Shown: piece after piece, positions 23,967-32,533 of the stretch
How the letters are laid out: each line of letters opens with the position of its first letter
Numbering within the stretch: the stretch's first letter is position 1
Origin: Curvibacter sp.
GTDB lineage: Bacteria > Pseudomonadota > Gammaproteobacteria > Burkholderiales > Burkholderiaceae_C
DNA: 64,000 bases
Assembly: GCA_004293725.1 (NCBI GenBank)
Contig: REAW01000010.1
Span: forward strand, 62,001 to 126,000
Direction of reading: 5' to 3'
Notes under the pieces: model-generated
The model's database searches: none
Told to the model about the DNA's origin: nothing
The model's input: only the letters and a program-made list of their open reading frames with translations
Made by a program: the position numbers and the translations under genes

Positions 23967-25308
23967 TGCCGCCACCCCGCCCGAGCCCACCCTGGCCGAT
24001 GTGCACACTGCACTGGCCTGGTGGGCCTTGCGCTTCACGCCGCTGGTGGCGCGGGTAGATGATGCGTTGGTGCTGGAGGTGTCGGGCAGCGAGCGCCTGT
24101 TTGGCGGACGCAGTGCCCTGCTGCAGCAAATTTTTGAGCCAAACAAGCCTCTAGCACCCGTGGAGTATGCGCAAGGCGCTACGTCTTTGATAGCACTTGG
24201 GCGATTGTGGGGCGGGCGCAATGTGATACCCGAGGCACTGTCTGCGCATGTGCTGGCCGCTGCCCGGCCGCACCTGCCCACGCTGGCGCGCCTGGGGGTG
24301 CGCAGCTGGGGTCAACTTCGTGCGTTGCCGCGTGGCGGGTTGGTACGCCGCTTTGGCGCAGAGCTGGTGGACGCGCTGGACCGCGCCTGGGGCCAGCGCC
24401 CCGAGGTCTACCCGTGGCTCACGCTGCCCGAGGTGTTTGACGCACAGCTGGAGCTGGCCGCCAGCGTGGAGTCGGCCCCGGCGCTGCTGTTTGGCGCGCG
24501 CCGCCTGCTGGCGCAGCTGCTGGTGTGGCTGCGCGCACGCCAGCGCGGCGTGCTGGCCCTGGAGCTGCTGTGGGACTTGGATGCACGCCGCGCCAACATC
24601 CTGCACGTGGACGCGCACCACACCGGGGGCCAGCAGGGCCGCCTGGAGTTGCGTACCGCCCAGGCCACGCAAGACATGGCGCACCTGCAACGCATGTTGG
24701 GCGAGCAACTGGCGCGCGTGACCTTGCCCGCGCCCGTGCTCTACCTGCGCCTGCGCAGCCTGCAGACCCAGCCGCTGGCGGGTGAGAGCCACAGCTTGCT
24801 GCCCGAAGACGTGCGCAAAGGCGACAGCCTGCACCAGACGCTGGAACGCTTGGCCGCACGTTTGGGCGCTGCGCAGGTGCAGTGCGCCACCCCGCTGGCC
24901 GACCACCGGCCTGAGCAGATGCAGCGCTGGGCGCCGTGGTGTGCCGATACGTCACCACAAAATGCTATGAAATCAGGAGCTGTTCGCGCAATATCTACCG
25001 GGTCTAGAGGCCTTAAAGACCATGAATTGCACCCGCAGGCCAGCGTGTGGCCCACCTGGCTGTTACCCAGCCCGCAGCGCCTGCCGGTGCGGAACCACTG
25101 CCCACAGTACCAAGGGCCTTTGGCGCTGCTGGTGGGGCCGCAGCGGCTGGAGGCGGGCTGGTTGGACGATGCCCCGGTGCTGCGCGACTACTTCATCGCC
25201 CGCAGCCCGCAGGCCGGGCTGGTGTGGGTGTACCGCGAGCGACTGGCGGGGGAGGGTGCGTTATCCGCGCAAGACGCGCTGTGGTACTTGCACGGCTTGT
25301 ATGCGTGA
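23935..25308 (+). CDS. imuB: Y-family polymerase paralogue ImuB
   Basis: This 457-aa DinB-like protein begins MHWIALRPTP and continues with a Y-family finger/palm region (GSERLFGGRSALLQQI). The catalytic acidic residues of active Y-family polymerases are expected to be absent in ImuB. It bridges DnaE2 to the beta clamp. Two in-frame insertions match the interspersed repeat: one near residues 65-87 on the reverse orientation (APVEYAQGATSLIAL) and one near 344-363 (NAMKSGAVRAISTGSRGL). It is convergent with the next gene, separated by 4 bp. Confidence 0.9.
   Translation: MHWIALRPTPDAATPPEPTLADVHTALAWWALRFTPLVARVDDALVLEVSGSERLFGGRSALLQQIFEPNKPLAPVEYAQGATSLIALGRLWGGRNVIPEALSAHVLAAARPHLPTLARLGVRSWGQLRALPRGGLVRRFGAELVDALDRAWGQRPEVYPWLTLPEVFDAQLELAASVESAPALLFGARRLLAQLLVWLRARQRGVLALELLWDLDARRANILHVDAHHTGGQQGRLELRTAQATQDMAHLQRMLGEQLARVTLPAPVLYLRLRSLQTQPLAGESHSLLPEDVRKGDSLHQTLERLAARLGAAQVQCATPLADHRPEQMQRWAPWCADTSPQNAMKSGAVRAISTGSRGLKDHELHPQASVWPTWLLPSPQRLPVRNHCPQYQGPLALLVGPQRLEAGWLDDAPVLRDYFIARSPQAGLVWVYRERLAGEGALSAQDALWYLHGLYA
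24127..24194 (-). repeat. Interspersed repeat copy 3, inside imuB
   Basis: On the minus strand it reads GCTATCAAAGACGTAGCGCC, TTGCGCATACTCCACGGGTG, CTAGAGGCTTGTTTGGCTC. It is an almost full-length copy, antisense to the gene and translated in frame. Confidence 0.8.
24964..25025 (+). repeat. Interspersed repeat copy 4, inside imuB
   Basis: It reads GCTATGAAATCAGGAGCTGT, TCGCGCAATATCTACCGGGT, CTAGAGGCCTTAAAGACC. It is in sense orientation relative to the gene and 3n-compatible with the reading frame. Confidence 0.8.
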
Positions 25309-25312
25309 TGTC

Positions 25313-25810
25313 CTAAAAAAGACGGAACTTCAGTTGCACCACCAGCGCGCCGTCGACCTGAGGCAACGTGGGTATCACGGTGAAGTTAACGCCAAAGCGT
25401 TTGCCTTCGTAGGTGGCAATGGGCAGCGCCACGGGGAAATAGTCGCCGTTCAATACTCCGGGGTAGCCATTCATAGTGCCCAGCGACAGACCCAGTTTCC
25501 AGTCACCCAGGGGGACGGGTTGCCAGTTGACAGCAGCGTAGTTGGAGTCATGACGCACGCTGTTATAGAAGGAGCCGACGATGAACGAAGTGTCCGGGCG
25601 AACCCGGTATTCCAGGCCCAGGCCACGGTTGTTTTCGTTGTATCCGTTGCTCCGGTTGGGGTGGTAGGACAGGGCCCCCACGTTGACCCAGAGCGTGTTG
25701 GCGAACGGCTCTTGGTGGGCCTCTTCGGCCCCTGCGGTGGAAACGGTGCAAGCCAGTGCAACCGCCAGGGCGCACAGGCCGCTGCGCTGGGGCAGGGATG
25801 GGCGCCGCAT
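25313..25810 (-). CDS. Small outer-membrane beta-barrel-like protein
   Basis: This 165-aa protein of unknown function has a Sec signal peptide (SGLCALAVALACTVSTAGAEE). Alternating amphipathic strands follow (LWVNVGALSYHPN, GLGLEYRVRPDTSFIVGSFYN, WKLGLSLGTMNGYPG, VALPIATYEGKRFGVNFTVIP), ending LVVQLKFRLF. The terminal aromatic residue is the BAM-recognition signal of outer-membrane barrels. The GLGLEYR and GLSLG segments recall PagP/PagL-size barrels, but I see no catalytic signature. The 256 bp between it and the next gene contains nothing I recognise. Confidence 0.6.
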   Translation of the reverse strand: MRRPSLPQRSGLCALAVALACTVSTAGAEEAHQEPFANTLWVNVGALSYHPNRSNGYNENNRGLGLEYRVRPDTSFIVGSFYNSVRHDSNYAAVNWQPVPLGDWKLGLSLGTMNGYPGVLNGDYFPVALPIATYEGKRFGVNFTVIPTLPQVDGALVVQLKFRLF

Positions 25811-26066
25811 CAGCGCATCTGCCCTGATGTGTACACAAGCCAGCCCTTCGGGCAGCCTGTAAGGGAGGGGACGCCATGGTGTCGCAAGATCGCAGAGGCC
25901 ATACGGAAGTAGGAAATGAAAGTGGGGCAGCAGGTTGTGCTGTAAAAAAGGGCTGGCTGAAAGCTTAACCGCAGTTTTGCCAGTCGAATAGATGATTTGT
26001 CCCTATCTGGGCTTTATGGCTGCGTCGGGCGCGCCCGGCGCGGCATGCTCTTTTACACTCGGACCC

Positions 26067-26558
26067 ATGAACCTCCCCACGCACCAACTCAGCATGACCG
26101 TGCTCATGTCGCCTGACATGGCCAACTTCTCCGGCAACGTGCACGGCGGCGCCATTCTCAAGTTGCTCGACCAGGTGGCCTACGCCTGTGCCAGTCGCTA
26201 TGCATCGCGCTATGTGGTGACGCTGAGTGTGGACCGGGTGCTGTTTTTGCAGGCCATCCATGTGGGTGAGCTGGTCACCTTTCTGGCCAGCGTGAACTTC
26301 ACCGGCAAGTCCTCTATGGAGGTAGGCATCAAGGTGATTGCCGAAAACATCCGCACCCAAGAGGTGCGCCATGTGAACAGCTGCTTCTTCACCATGGTGG
26401 CGGTGGACGACCACGGCAAGGCCGCCCCAGTGTCACCGCTGAAGCCTGAAACGCCGGACGAAGTGCGCCGCTTCGAGGCCGCCCAAATGCGCAAGGCCCT
26501 GCGCCACGAGCTGGAAGAAAAATTCCGCAAGACCACCCGCCAGCCCGGCACGGCGTGA
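26067..26558 (+). CDS. Acyl-CoA thioesterase (YciA-like hot-dog)
   Basis: This 163-aa hot-dog thioesterase has the family active-site block MANFSGNVHGGAILKLLDQVAYACA, with an Asn/His/Asp arrangement typical of YciA/BACH enzymes. It also has SVDRVLFLQAIHVGELVTF. It hydrolyses acyl-CoA to free acid and CoA. The start at 26067 (MNLPTHQLSM) is preferred over the upstream ATG. It is convergent with the transglutaminase gene. Confidence 0.92.
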   Translation: MNLPTHQLSMTVLMSPDMANFSGNVHGGAILKLLDQVAYACASRYASRYVVTLSVDRVLFLQAIHVGELVTFLASVNFTGKSSMEVGIKVIAENIRTQEVRHVNSCFFTMVAVDDHGKAAPVSPLKPETPDEVRRFEAAQMRKALRHELEEKFRKTTRQPGTA

Positions 26559-26576
26559 GTTCGCCGGGGGCCGTGT

Positions 26577-27440
26577 TCAGCCGTCAGTGCTGAGCGCATC
26601 CGCACAGTGGTGCGGCACCCGCAGCAGGCCGTCGGCCCCGGCAATGGCTTCGATGCTGATCACCGGTGTGCTGCTTTGCACCGTGCCGAAGATGGTGGCA
26701 AAGGCTACATCTGCGGCATCGCGCCCGGTGGCAAAGCGCACCAGGCCCATGGGGATGGCGGTGCCGGAGGGGTCAAACAAATACCAGCGGTCGCCCACAT
26801 AGGCTTCCACATAGGCATGAAAGTCGGTCGGCCCCAGCGCGGGGTCGGCTCCGTAGTCGATGCCGGTGGTAAAGCGTGCCGGCACATTGGCTGCCCTGCA
26901 TAGCGCAATCATCAGGTGGGCAAAGTCGCGGCACACGCCCACATGGCTTTGCAATGTGTCCAGCGCAGATGTGTTGCTGTTGGACGTGTTAGGGCTGAAG
27001 GCCGTGTGTTGCAGCACCCAGTCGCGAATGGCCTGCACCCGGCCGTAGCCCTGCCAGCGCTGGCCGAACTCTTGCTGGGCGAATTGCAGCAGTAAATCCG
27101 ACTGGCAGTAGCGGCTGGGGTAGAGGTAAGGCAACACCGATGTCGGCAAGCGGCTGACCGGTACCTCTGCAATGGTGGCAGGGGACGCGACCCAGTGGTC
27201 CAAGTCCACGGTGGCTGCATACGCCACTTGCAGCACACCTGGCAAGGCGCTGGCGCGCAAGATACGGTTAGGCGAGGGCGGGCTGCTCTCCAAGGTGTAG
27301 GCCAGGGGCTGGCTGAAGTGCAGCGACTCGGCGACCACCCGCTGGCGCGGCGTGAAGGCCGCATGCAGGTGGAACACAAAGTCGCCACCCGGGGGCTGCA
27401 CCTGGTAGTGCAGCTGGATGGCAAGGCGTAGGCGGATCAT
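26577..27440 (-). CDS. Transglutaminase-like cysteine peptidase-fold protein
   Basis: This 287-aa protein has an N-terminal beta-sandwich (bacterial transglutaminase N domain) and a transglutaminase core with the triad Cys in GVCRDFAHLMIALCR, His in DFHAYVEAYVG and Asp in WYLFDPSG. Proteins of this family often occur with alpha-E and circularly permuted ATP-grasp genes. Those are not seen here. Substrate unknown. Start chosen at MIRLRLAIQ. Confidence 0.88.
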   Translation of the reverse strand: MIRLRLAIQLHYQVQPPGGDFVFHLHAAFTPRQRVVAESLHFSQPLAYTLESSPPSPNRILRASALPGVLQVAYAATVDLDHWVASPATIAEVPVSRLPTSVLPYLYPSRYCQSDLLLQFAQQEFGQRWQGYGRVQAIRDWVLQHTAFSPNTSNSNTSALDTLQSHVGVCRDFAHLMIALCRAANVPARFTTGIDYGADPALGPTDFHAYVEAYVGDRWYLFDPSGTAIPMGLVRFATGRDAADVAFATIFGTVQSSTPVISIEAIAGADGLLRVPHHCADALSTDG

Positions 27441-27508
27441 GCCCACACTTTTACAGGTTTGCGCCGATAGTGTCTGTGCGCTTGCCTGCAGCGGCGTGGC
27501 GTGGGCCA

Positions 27509-27979
27509 CTAGGTACCGGGCAGACGCAGGGGCTGGTCTTCGAATTCGGTGTTCAGCACCACGGTGCTGGTGGTGCGCGCCACGCCGGGTATCGCCTTGA
27601 TCTGCAGCAACACCGCCTCCAGGTCGCGCGCATGTGCCGTGCGCACCTTGGCAAGCAGGTCGTACTCCCCAGCCACACTGTGCAGCTCTTGCACCGCCTC
27701 CACTTTGCGCAGGTGGCTGGAGATGTCGCGGCAGTGTGCACCGCCGTCATTGCGTATGGCCACAAACGCAGTGAAGTTCAGGCCCACCGTGAGCGGGTCC
27801 ACGCTGATGGAGAAGCGGCGAATCACGCCACGCTCCAGCATCTTCTTGACCCGCTCGTGCACCGCCGCAGTCGACAGACCCACCTCGGCACCGACCTCAG
27901 CGTAAGAACGACGGCCATCTTCTCCTAAAGCCGTAAGAATTTTGGCATCAATGGCATCTGTCTGAATATTTGCTTGCAT
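27509..27979 (-). CDS. Lrp/AsnC-family transcriptional regulator
   Basis: This 156-aa protein has an N-terminal HTH (DAKILTALGEDGRRSYAEVG and LSTAAVHERVKKMLERG) and a C-terminal RAM effector domain (EAVQELHSVAGEYDLLAKV). It is divergent from an EamA exporter gene with 65 bp between. A palindrome in the gap is a plausible operator, so it probably senses an amino acid and controls export. Start at 27979 (MQANIQ). Confidence 0.92.
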   Translation of the reverse strand: MQANIQTDAIDAKILTALGEDGRRSYAEVGAEVGLSTAAVHERVKKMLERGVIRRFSISVDPLTVGLNFTAFVAIRNDGGAHCRDISSHLRKVEAVQELHSVAGEYDLLAKVRTAHARDLEAVLLQIKAIPGVARTTSTVVLNTEFEDQPLRLPGT

Positions 27980-28022
27980 CGGCCTGTTTTTCCGGTAATA
28001 TCTCGCCAAACGGCGATGGTTG

Positions 28023-28037
28023 CCGTAAATTTTACGG
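28023..28037. promoter_or_regulatory. Palindromic candidate operator between the Lrp regulator and EamA genes
   Basis: CCGTAAA-T-TTTACGG is a perfect 7-bp-arm palindrome ending 8 bp before the EamA ATG and lying in the divergent gap. A second short inverted repeat (TCGCC-AAAC-GGCGA) is just upstream. Confidence 0.55.
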
Positions 28038-28044
28038 ACTTTTC

Positions 28045-28998
28045 ATGATTTCGGCACTCAATATTCAGCAGGCTTGGCGCTTGTCCCCGTTTTGGCGTCT
28101 CATGGTGGCGCTATGGCTGGTGTACATCGTCTGGGGCACCACCTACTTCGCTATCGGCGTGGCGGTGCAAAGCTTTCCGCCGCTGTGGATGAATGCCACC
28201 CGCTTCACGCTGGCCGGCGCCATCATGCTGGCGTGGGCCTTGTGGCGCGGCGAAAAGCTGCCCACCTGGCGCCAATGGCGCAACGCCGCGCTGGTGGGTG
28301 GGTTGATGGTGTTTGTGTCCATGAACCTGGTGGTGTTCGCACAAAAGCAGGGCATAGGCTCCGGGCTCATGGCCACGGTCATCACCACCATGCCCATGTG
28401 GCTGGCGCTGTGGACGCGTCTAGGGGGGGAGCGCGTTCCGGTCACGAGCTGGGTTGGCTTGGTGCTAGGCGTGGCGGGTGCCTTGCTGCTGGCGATGGAG
28501 GGGGACTTTTCTGCCAACTGGCTGGGCGCATTGGCCGCCTTTGGCGCACCGCTGTGCTGGAGTGTCGGGTCCTACGCATCCCGCAAACTCGACTTGCCCG
28601 GCCCGGCCATGGCTTCTGCCACCGAGTGGCTAGCCGGCGGGCTGATGGGGGTGGTAGCCGCGTCCTTGATCGAGCCGCAGGGTTCCCTGAGTAACGTCAC
28701 CCATGAAGCCTGGCTGGCTTGGTGGTACCTACTGGTGTTTGGCACGCTCATCGCGCTCAACGCCTACCTCTGGTTATTGCAAAACACCACGGCTGCGGTG
28801 GCGGGTAGCTATTCGTTTGTGAACCCTGCAGTCGCTTTGGTGGTTGGCGTGGTGATTGGCAAAGAAGTGCTCACCGGCTGGGTGTTTCTGGCCTTGCCGC
28901 TGATTGCCGGTGCGCTGGCCATGATCATGTACGGACCGGCCATCATGGCGTGGCTACAGGGCCTGGCCCGGTTCAAAAACCGGGGTGCGTCACGCTAG
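28045..28998 (+). CDS. EamA-family exporter
   Basis: This 317-aa protein has ten predicted transmembrane helices in two EamA units (LMVALWLVYIVWGTTYFAIG and LGALAAFGAPLCWSVGSYAS at their starts). The divergent Lrp/AsnC regulator and the palindrome between them suggest amino-acid export in the style of other Lrp-DMT pairs. It overlaps the convergent AraC gene by 9 bp at the 3' end. Confidence 0.9.
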   Translation: MISALNIQQAWRLSPFWRLMVALWLVYIVWGTTYFAIGVAVQSFPPLWMNATRFTLAGAIMLAWALWRGEKLPTWRQWRNAALVGGLMVFVSMNLVVFAQKQGIGSGLMATVITTMPMWLALWTRLGGERVPVTSWVGLVLGVAGALLLAMEGDFSANWLGALAAFGAPLCWSVGSYASRKLDLPGPAMASATEWLAGGLMGVVAASLIEPQGSLSNVTHEAWLAWWYLLVFGTLIALNAYLWLLQNTTAAVAGSYSFVNPAVALVVGVVIGKEVLTGWVFLALPLIAGALAMIMYGPAIMAWLQGLARFKNRGASR

Positions 28999-30060
28999 CT
29001 TCGAGCTGCTGCGCAGCGCACTGGGTGTGCTGCCGAACCACCGTTTGACGGTGCGGCTGAAGTTGGAGGTGTCGGTGTAGCCCAAGCGGCCGGCAATGTC
29101 TTCCACGCTGTCGCTGGTGTGTTGCAACAGCCAGAGCGTGCGGCTTTGCTGGTGCGCATCCAGCAGTTGCTGGAACGACGTGCCTTCCATGGCCAAGCGT
29201 CGCATCAGGGTGCGCTCAGATACTTCACATTGGGTTGCAATATCCGGCAGGCGGGGGTAGGTGCCTTCCGCGGTGTGGCCCAGCAGGCTGGCTACGCGTT
29301 GTGCCATGCTGCTTTGCACCAGCTCAGCCAAGGCTGCGTCGCACTCGTGGCAGGCGGCTGCGTGCGCACGGGCGTCCGCACCCAGCAGCGGCAGGCGCAA
29401 GGCGGCAGCCGGCACATGCAAGGCCAAAGTGGGCTGCCCGAATTGCAGGGGCAAGGGCAGGGCGCGCTCGTAGTGCGCTACCCACGCAGGGCGGGGCAGG
29501 GGCAAGTCCAGCCGCAGGCCCGCAGGCAGGGCGCCCACAGCGGCATGCAACACTCGCACCAGGGCAGCAGCCATGGTGTCGAGCACAAAATTGCGTGCAC
29601 CGCCCCAGTCCAGCCGGTCTATGACTTGCAGGGTGCCACCTTCGGGGCGCATCTGGAACGACCAACTGAAACTGTCTTCCCGCACCGGGCCGTAGCGCCC
29701 CAGCACCATCAGGCAATGTTGCAGGTCTGGCGCGGTGACGGCCGCATAGCCCAGCGGGCCGTGGGCTGACACCGGCGCCCGGTCGCCCAGCTCCAGGCCC
29801 AGCCAGGGTTTGCCGGTGGCTTGCATGGCCGCCTGCACCAGCCGGATCACGGTGTCGCGCGGCAGGCGTTGGTCGGTGGTGAGCAGCTGGTTCCAGTCGA
29901 GTGCGGCGGCGGCCAGTACACGGTCGCTGTCTATCGCGGCTTGCTGCAGCAGCATGCGCAGCAAGCGGGCGTAAATCGGGTGCACCAACGCTTCGGCACC
30001 GGCCGCAGGGCGGGCCTGCGAGGCTGGGTGTTTCCCCTTGATTACGGGCAGAAGCGGCAT
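28990..30060 (-). CDS. AraC-family regulator next to alkane/desaturase genes
   Basis: This 356-aa regulator has an N-terminal OruR/ArgR-like ligand domain (LLRMLLQQAAIDSDRVLAAA, LGLELGDRAPVSAHGPLGYA) and a C-terminal AraC HTH pair (YPRLPDIATQCEVSERTLMR, SVEDIAGRLGYTDTSNFSRT). It is divergent from the desaturase gene. Its start codon lies in a DNA block that is duplicated upstream of alkB. This resembles AraC-type regulation of alkane oxidation (AlkR in Acinetobacter), an inference from position and family. Confidence 0.88.
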   Translation of the reverse strand: MPLLPVIKGKHPASQARPAAGAEALVHPIYARLLRMLLQQAAIDSDRVLAAAALDWNQLLTTDQRLPRDTVIRLVQAAMQATGKPWLGLELGDRAPVSAHGPLGYAAVTAPDLQHCLMVLGRYGPVREDSFSWSFQMRPEGGTLQVIDRLDWGGARNFVLDTMAAALVRVLHAAVGALPAGLRLDLPLPRPAWVAHYERALPLPLQFGQPTLALHVPAAALRLPLLGADARAHAAACHECDAALAELVQSSMAQRVASLLGHTAEGTYPRLPDIATQCEVSERTLMRRLAMEGTSFQQLLDAHQQSRTLWLLQHTSDSVEDIAGRLGYTDTSNFSRTVKRWFGSTPSALRSSSKLA

Positions 30061-30109
30061 GTTTGGCAGTTTAAGACGACCTTTTGGCAGCGCTATCGGT
30101 GGCAACCCT
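30012..30109. repeat. Duplicated regulator-start/promoter block, copy A (upstream of the desaturase)
   Basis: About 98 bp strongly resembling 31201-31298. It includes the regulator's start codon and a nearly invariant core (GGCAGTTTAAGACGA, GCGCTATCGGTGG). It is probably the shared operator/promoter. Confidence 0.8.
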
Positions 30110-30184
30110 TGCTCGGAGCTTCGACACTGGAGTTTTTGTGAGATGGCTGGCTATTGGGTCAGCTGTATTTGAAAGGAATTGCTC

Positions 30185-31054
30185 ATGGTTGAACCTACAG
30201 ACGATGAGGCGCGCTTCAAAACGCTGCTGCAACGCCCCTACATTGCATGGCCAACGGTCATGCTGGCGGTGGCCGGGTTACTGGTCTACGTCTTGGCGAT
30301 TACTGCGCAGCACTATGGCCTGATTCCCGTCTGGCTAGCGGTAGCCTGCACGGCGATGGCGGCATTTTGGTTTTTCACCGTTTTTCATGACGCTTCCCAC
30401 AACAGCCTGAGCCAAAACAAAAACATCAACGATTGGCTGGGGCGTTTGGCCGTCAGTTTTTTGATCATGCTCCCGTTGTATGGCGCCAATCGCTTTATCC
30501 ACATGCAGCACCACCGTTTTACCAACGAGGCGGATGGCTTGGACCCTGACACCTGGGCCGTGGGTGGATCACGCTGGCAAATTCCTCTGCGCTGGATGGT
30601 GCAGGACATTCGCTATTACGTTTATTACATTCCCAAGATGTCGCAACGCCCGCGTGCGGAGCTGGTGGAAAGTGCCTGGGCGATTGTTTTCTTCCTCGTC
30701 ACCGTGGGCGGCTTGGTGGCCGCAGGGTTTGGTTGGGAAGTGCTGCTGTACTGGTTTCTGCCCGGACGCATCGCGATTGTGATGTTGGTGCTGACCTTTA
30801 GCGTCTTGCCCCATGTACCGCATGAAGTCACGCAAAAAGACGATAAATACCGCGCCACCAATGTGCGCGTGGGTTATGAGTGGCTGCTATCTCCCTTGTT
30901 ACTGAACCAAAACTACCATTTGGTACATCACCTTTATCCGACCGTGCCCTTCTACCGCTACCTAGCAGTGTGGCGGGCGAAAGAGCGTTTTCACCTAGCA
31001 CAACACCCCATGCTCTTGCCGGCTTTTTCCAACCAAGAAATTGTGTCTAGCTAG
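30185..31054 (+). CDS. Fatty-acid desaturase-like membrane di-iron enzyme
   Basis: This 289-aa protein has about four transmembrane helices and the three histidine boxes of membrane fatty-acid desaturases: HDASHN (about residue 67), HMQHH (about 106) and HLVHHLYP near the C-terminus. It binds a non-heme di-iron centre and introduces a double bond or hydroxyl into an acyl chain. The duplicated promoter block upstream is shared with alkB, so it is probably part of the same regulon. Start ATG at 30185, preceded by GAAAGGAA. Confidence 0.88.
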   Translation: MVEPTDDEARFKTLLQRPYIAWPTVMLAVAGLLVYVLAITAQHYGLIPVWLAVACTAMAAFWFFTVFHDASHNSLSQNKNINDWLGRLAVSFLIMLPLYGANRFIHMQHHRFTNEADGLDPDTWAVGGSRWQIPLRWMVQDIRYYVYYIPKMSQRPRAELVESAWAIVFFLVTVGGLVAAGFGWEVLLYWFLPGRIAIVMLVLTFSVLPHVPHEVTQKDDKYRATNVRVGYEWLLSPLLLNQNYHLVHHLYPTVPFYRYLAVWRAKERFHLAQHPMLLPAFSNQEIVSS

Positions 31055-31129
31055 AAAATCACCGACCCGTCCTGCTTTTATGGCTTCGATATCCAGCGCG
31101 GCATGATCCCTTCCAAGGCAGGCAACGAG

Positions 31130-31249
31130 TGGCTGATCAGCACGTCCAGCCTGCTCGCCCAGTTCCAAGCCCAGCAGGGTGTGCCGGTGGCCTGAATGGC
31201 GGGCCTGCGGGGCTGGGTGTTTTCCCTTGGGTGCGGGAAGAATCGGCAT
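31130..31249 (-). pseudogene. Remnant of a second copy of the AraC regulator N-terminus
   Basis: Reading from 31249 gives MPILPAPKGKHPAPQARHSG then HTLLGLELGEQAGRADQPL. Both parts match the intact regulator (MPLLPVIKGKHPASQARPAA and WLGLELGDRAPVSAHGPL), but the roughly 75 residues between them are missing. The left boundary is approximate. The fragment lies in the 269-bp gap between the desaturase and alkB. Confidence 0.7.
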
Positions 31250-31298
31250 GGTTGGCAGTTTAAGACGATCGTGTGGCGGCGCTATCGGTGGTAACCCA
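31201..31298. repeat. Duplicated regulator-start/promoter block, copy B (upstream of alkB)
   Basis: It matches 30012-30109 with scattered substitutions, including the regulator start codon region and the GGCAGTTTAAGACGA and GCGCTATCGGTGG blocks. It ends about 25 bp before the alkB ATG. Confidence 0.8.
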
Positions 31299-31323
31299 GG
31301 CTAGGGCCTTTCACACTGCAGCC

Positions 31324-32496
31324 ATGTCTTCAACCTATCCGCCCTCTACCCCCGTACCCGAGCAGCCTTACGTGGACCACAAACGCTTTGCCTGGGTGTT
31401 GTCGTTGTTGGTGCCGCTGTCGGTTGCCGCGGGCCCCCTGCTGTGGTTCTGGTATCCGCACACGCTGATGCTGTGGCTGCCGGTGTTCTTTGTATATGGC
31501 GTGGCACCCGCACTGGATTGGATTCTGGGTACCGACACTAACAACCCGCCCGAATCGGCAGTGCCGGGGTTGGAGGCCGACCCTTACTACCGCCGCGTCA
31601 CGTTTGCCTTGGTGCCCTTGCTGTGGGCGGCCTTCATCGGTGCGGCCTGGTTCAGCCAGGTGGCTGGCATCACCTGGGTGGGGTTGCTGGGGCTGATCAT
31701 CTCCACCGGTGGTGTGGGCGGCTTTTGCATCAACCTGGGCCATGAGATCGGCCACAAGCGCGCGCCGCTGGAGCGCTGGTTGGCCAAACTGATCTTGGCG
31801 CCCACGTTTTACGGCCACTTCACCATCGAGCACAACCGCGGCCACCACCGCGATGTGGCCACGCCGCAGGACCCGGCCTCTTCGCGCATGGGCGAGTCGA
31901 TCTGGCGCTTTGTGTGGCGCGAAATGCCCGGAGCCTGGCGCCGCGCCTGGGCGCTGGAGCGTGAACGCATGCGTATAGACGGACAAGCTTTCTGGTCATG
32001 GCACAACGAAATCCTGCAACCCGCGGCCATCACCGTCGCACTGTGGGCGGCACTGAGCGTTTGGCTGGGGCCGCAGGTGTTGGTGTTCCTGGTGCTAGCG
32101 TCGCTGTGGTCGAACTTCCAGCTCACATCAGCCAACTACATTGAGCACTACGGCTTACTGCGCCGCCAAGAGGTGAACGGCCGTTACGAGACGTGCAAGC
32201 CGCAGCATTCCTGGAACAGCAACCACGTGTTCTCCAACTGGGCGACCTTTCACCTGCAGCGCCACTCCGACCACCATGCCCACCCGCTGCGGCGCTACCA
32301 GTCGCTGCGGCACTTTGACGAAGCACCGCAGCTGCCCAGTGGCTACTTCGGCATGTTCCCCATCGCCTATGTGCCGCCCTTGTGGTTTGCGGTGATGGAC
32401 AAGCGCCTGCTCGCCGCAGTCGGCCATGACCCGGCCCGCATCAACTTTGCGCCGGGGCAGCGGGAGCGGTTGATGGAAAAGTACGGGTTGAAATGA
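31324..32496 (+). CDS. alkB: Alkane 1-monooxygenase AlkB
   Basis: This 390-aa membrane protein has the alkane hydroxylase signatures: HEIGHK, EHNRGHHRDVATPQDPASS (the AlkB motif around the second box), NYIEHYGL and LQRHSDHHAHP. It hydroxylates terminal carbons of alkanes with a di-iron centre, taking electrons from rubredoxin. No rubredoxin or rubredoxin reductase gene is in the window. The start at 31324 follows the duplicated promoter block. Substrate chain length cannot be read from sequence. Confidence 0.95.
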   Translation: MSSTYPPSTPVPEQPYVDHKRFAWVLSLLVPLSVAAGPLLWFWYPHTLMLWLPVFFVYGVAPALDWILGTDTNNPPESAVPGLEADPYYRRVTFALVPLLWAAFIGAAWFSQVAGITWVGLLGLIISTGGVGGFCINLGHEIGHKRAPLERWLAKLILAPTFYGHFTIEHNRGHHRDVATPQDPASSRMGESIWRFVWREMPGAWRRAWALERERMRIDGQAFWSWHNEILQPAAITVALWAALSVWLGPQVLVFLVLASLWSNFQLTSANYIEHYGLLRRQEVNGRYETCKPQHSWNSNHVFSNWATFHLQRHSDHHAHPLRRYQSLRHFDEAPQLPSGYFGMFPIAYVPPLWFAVMDKRLLAAVGHDPARINFAPGQRERLMEKYGLK

Positions 32497-32533
32497 CCGC
32501 TGCTGGGGCGCAAGTCGCCGATGGGGGTGGCAA

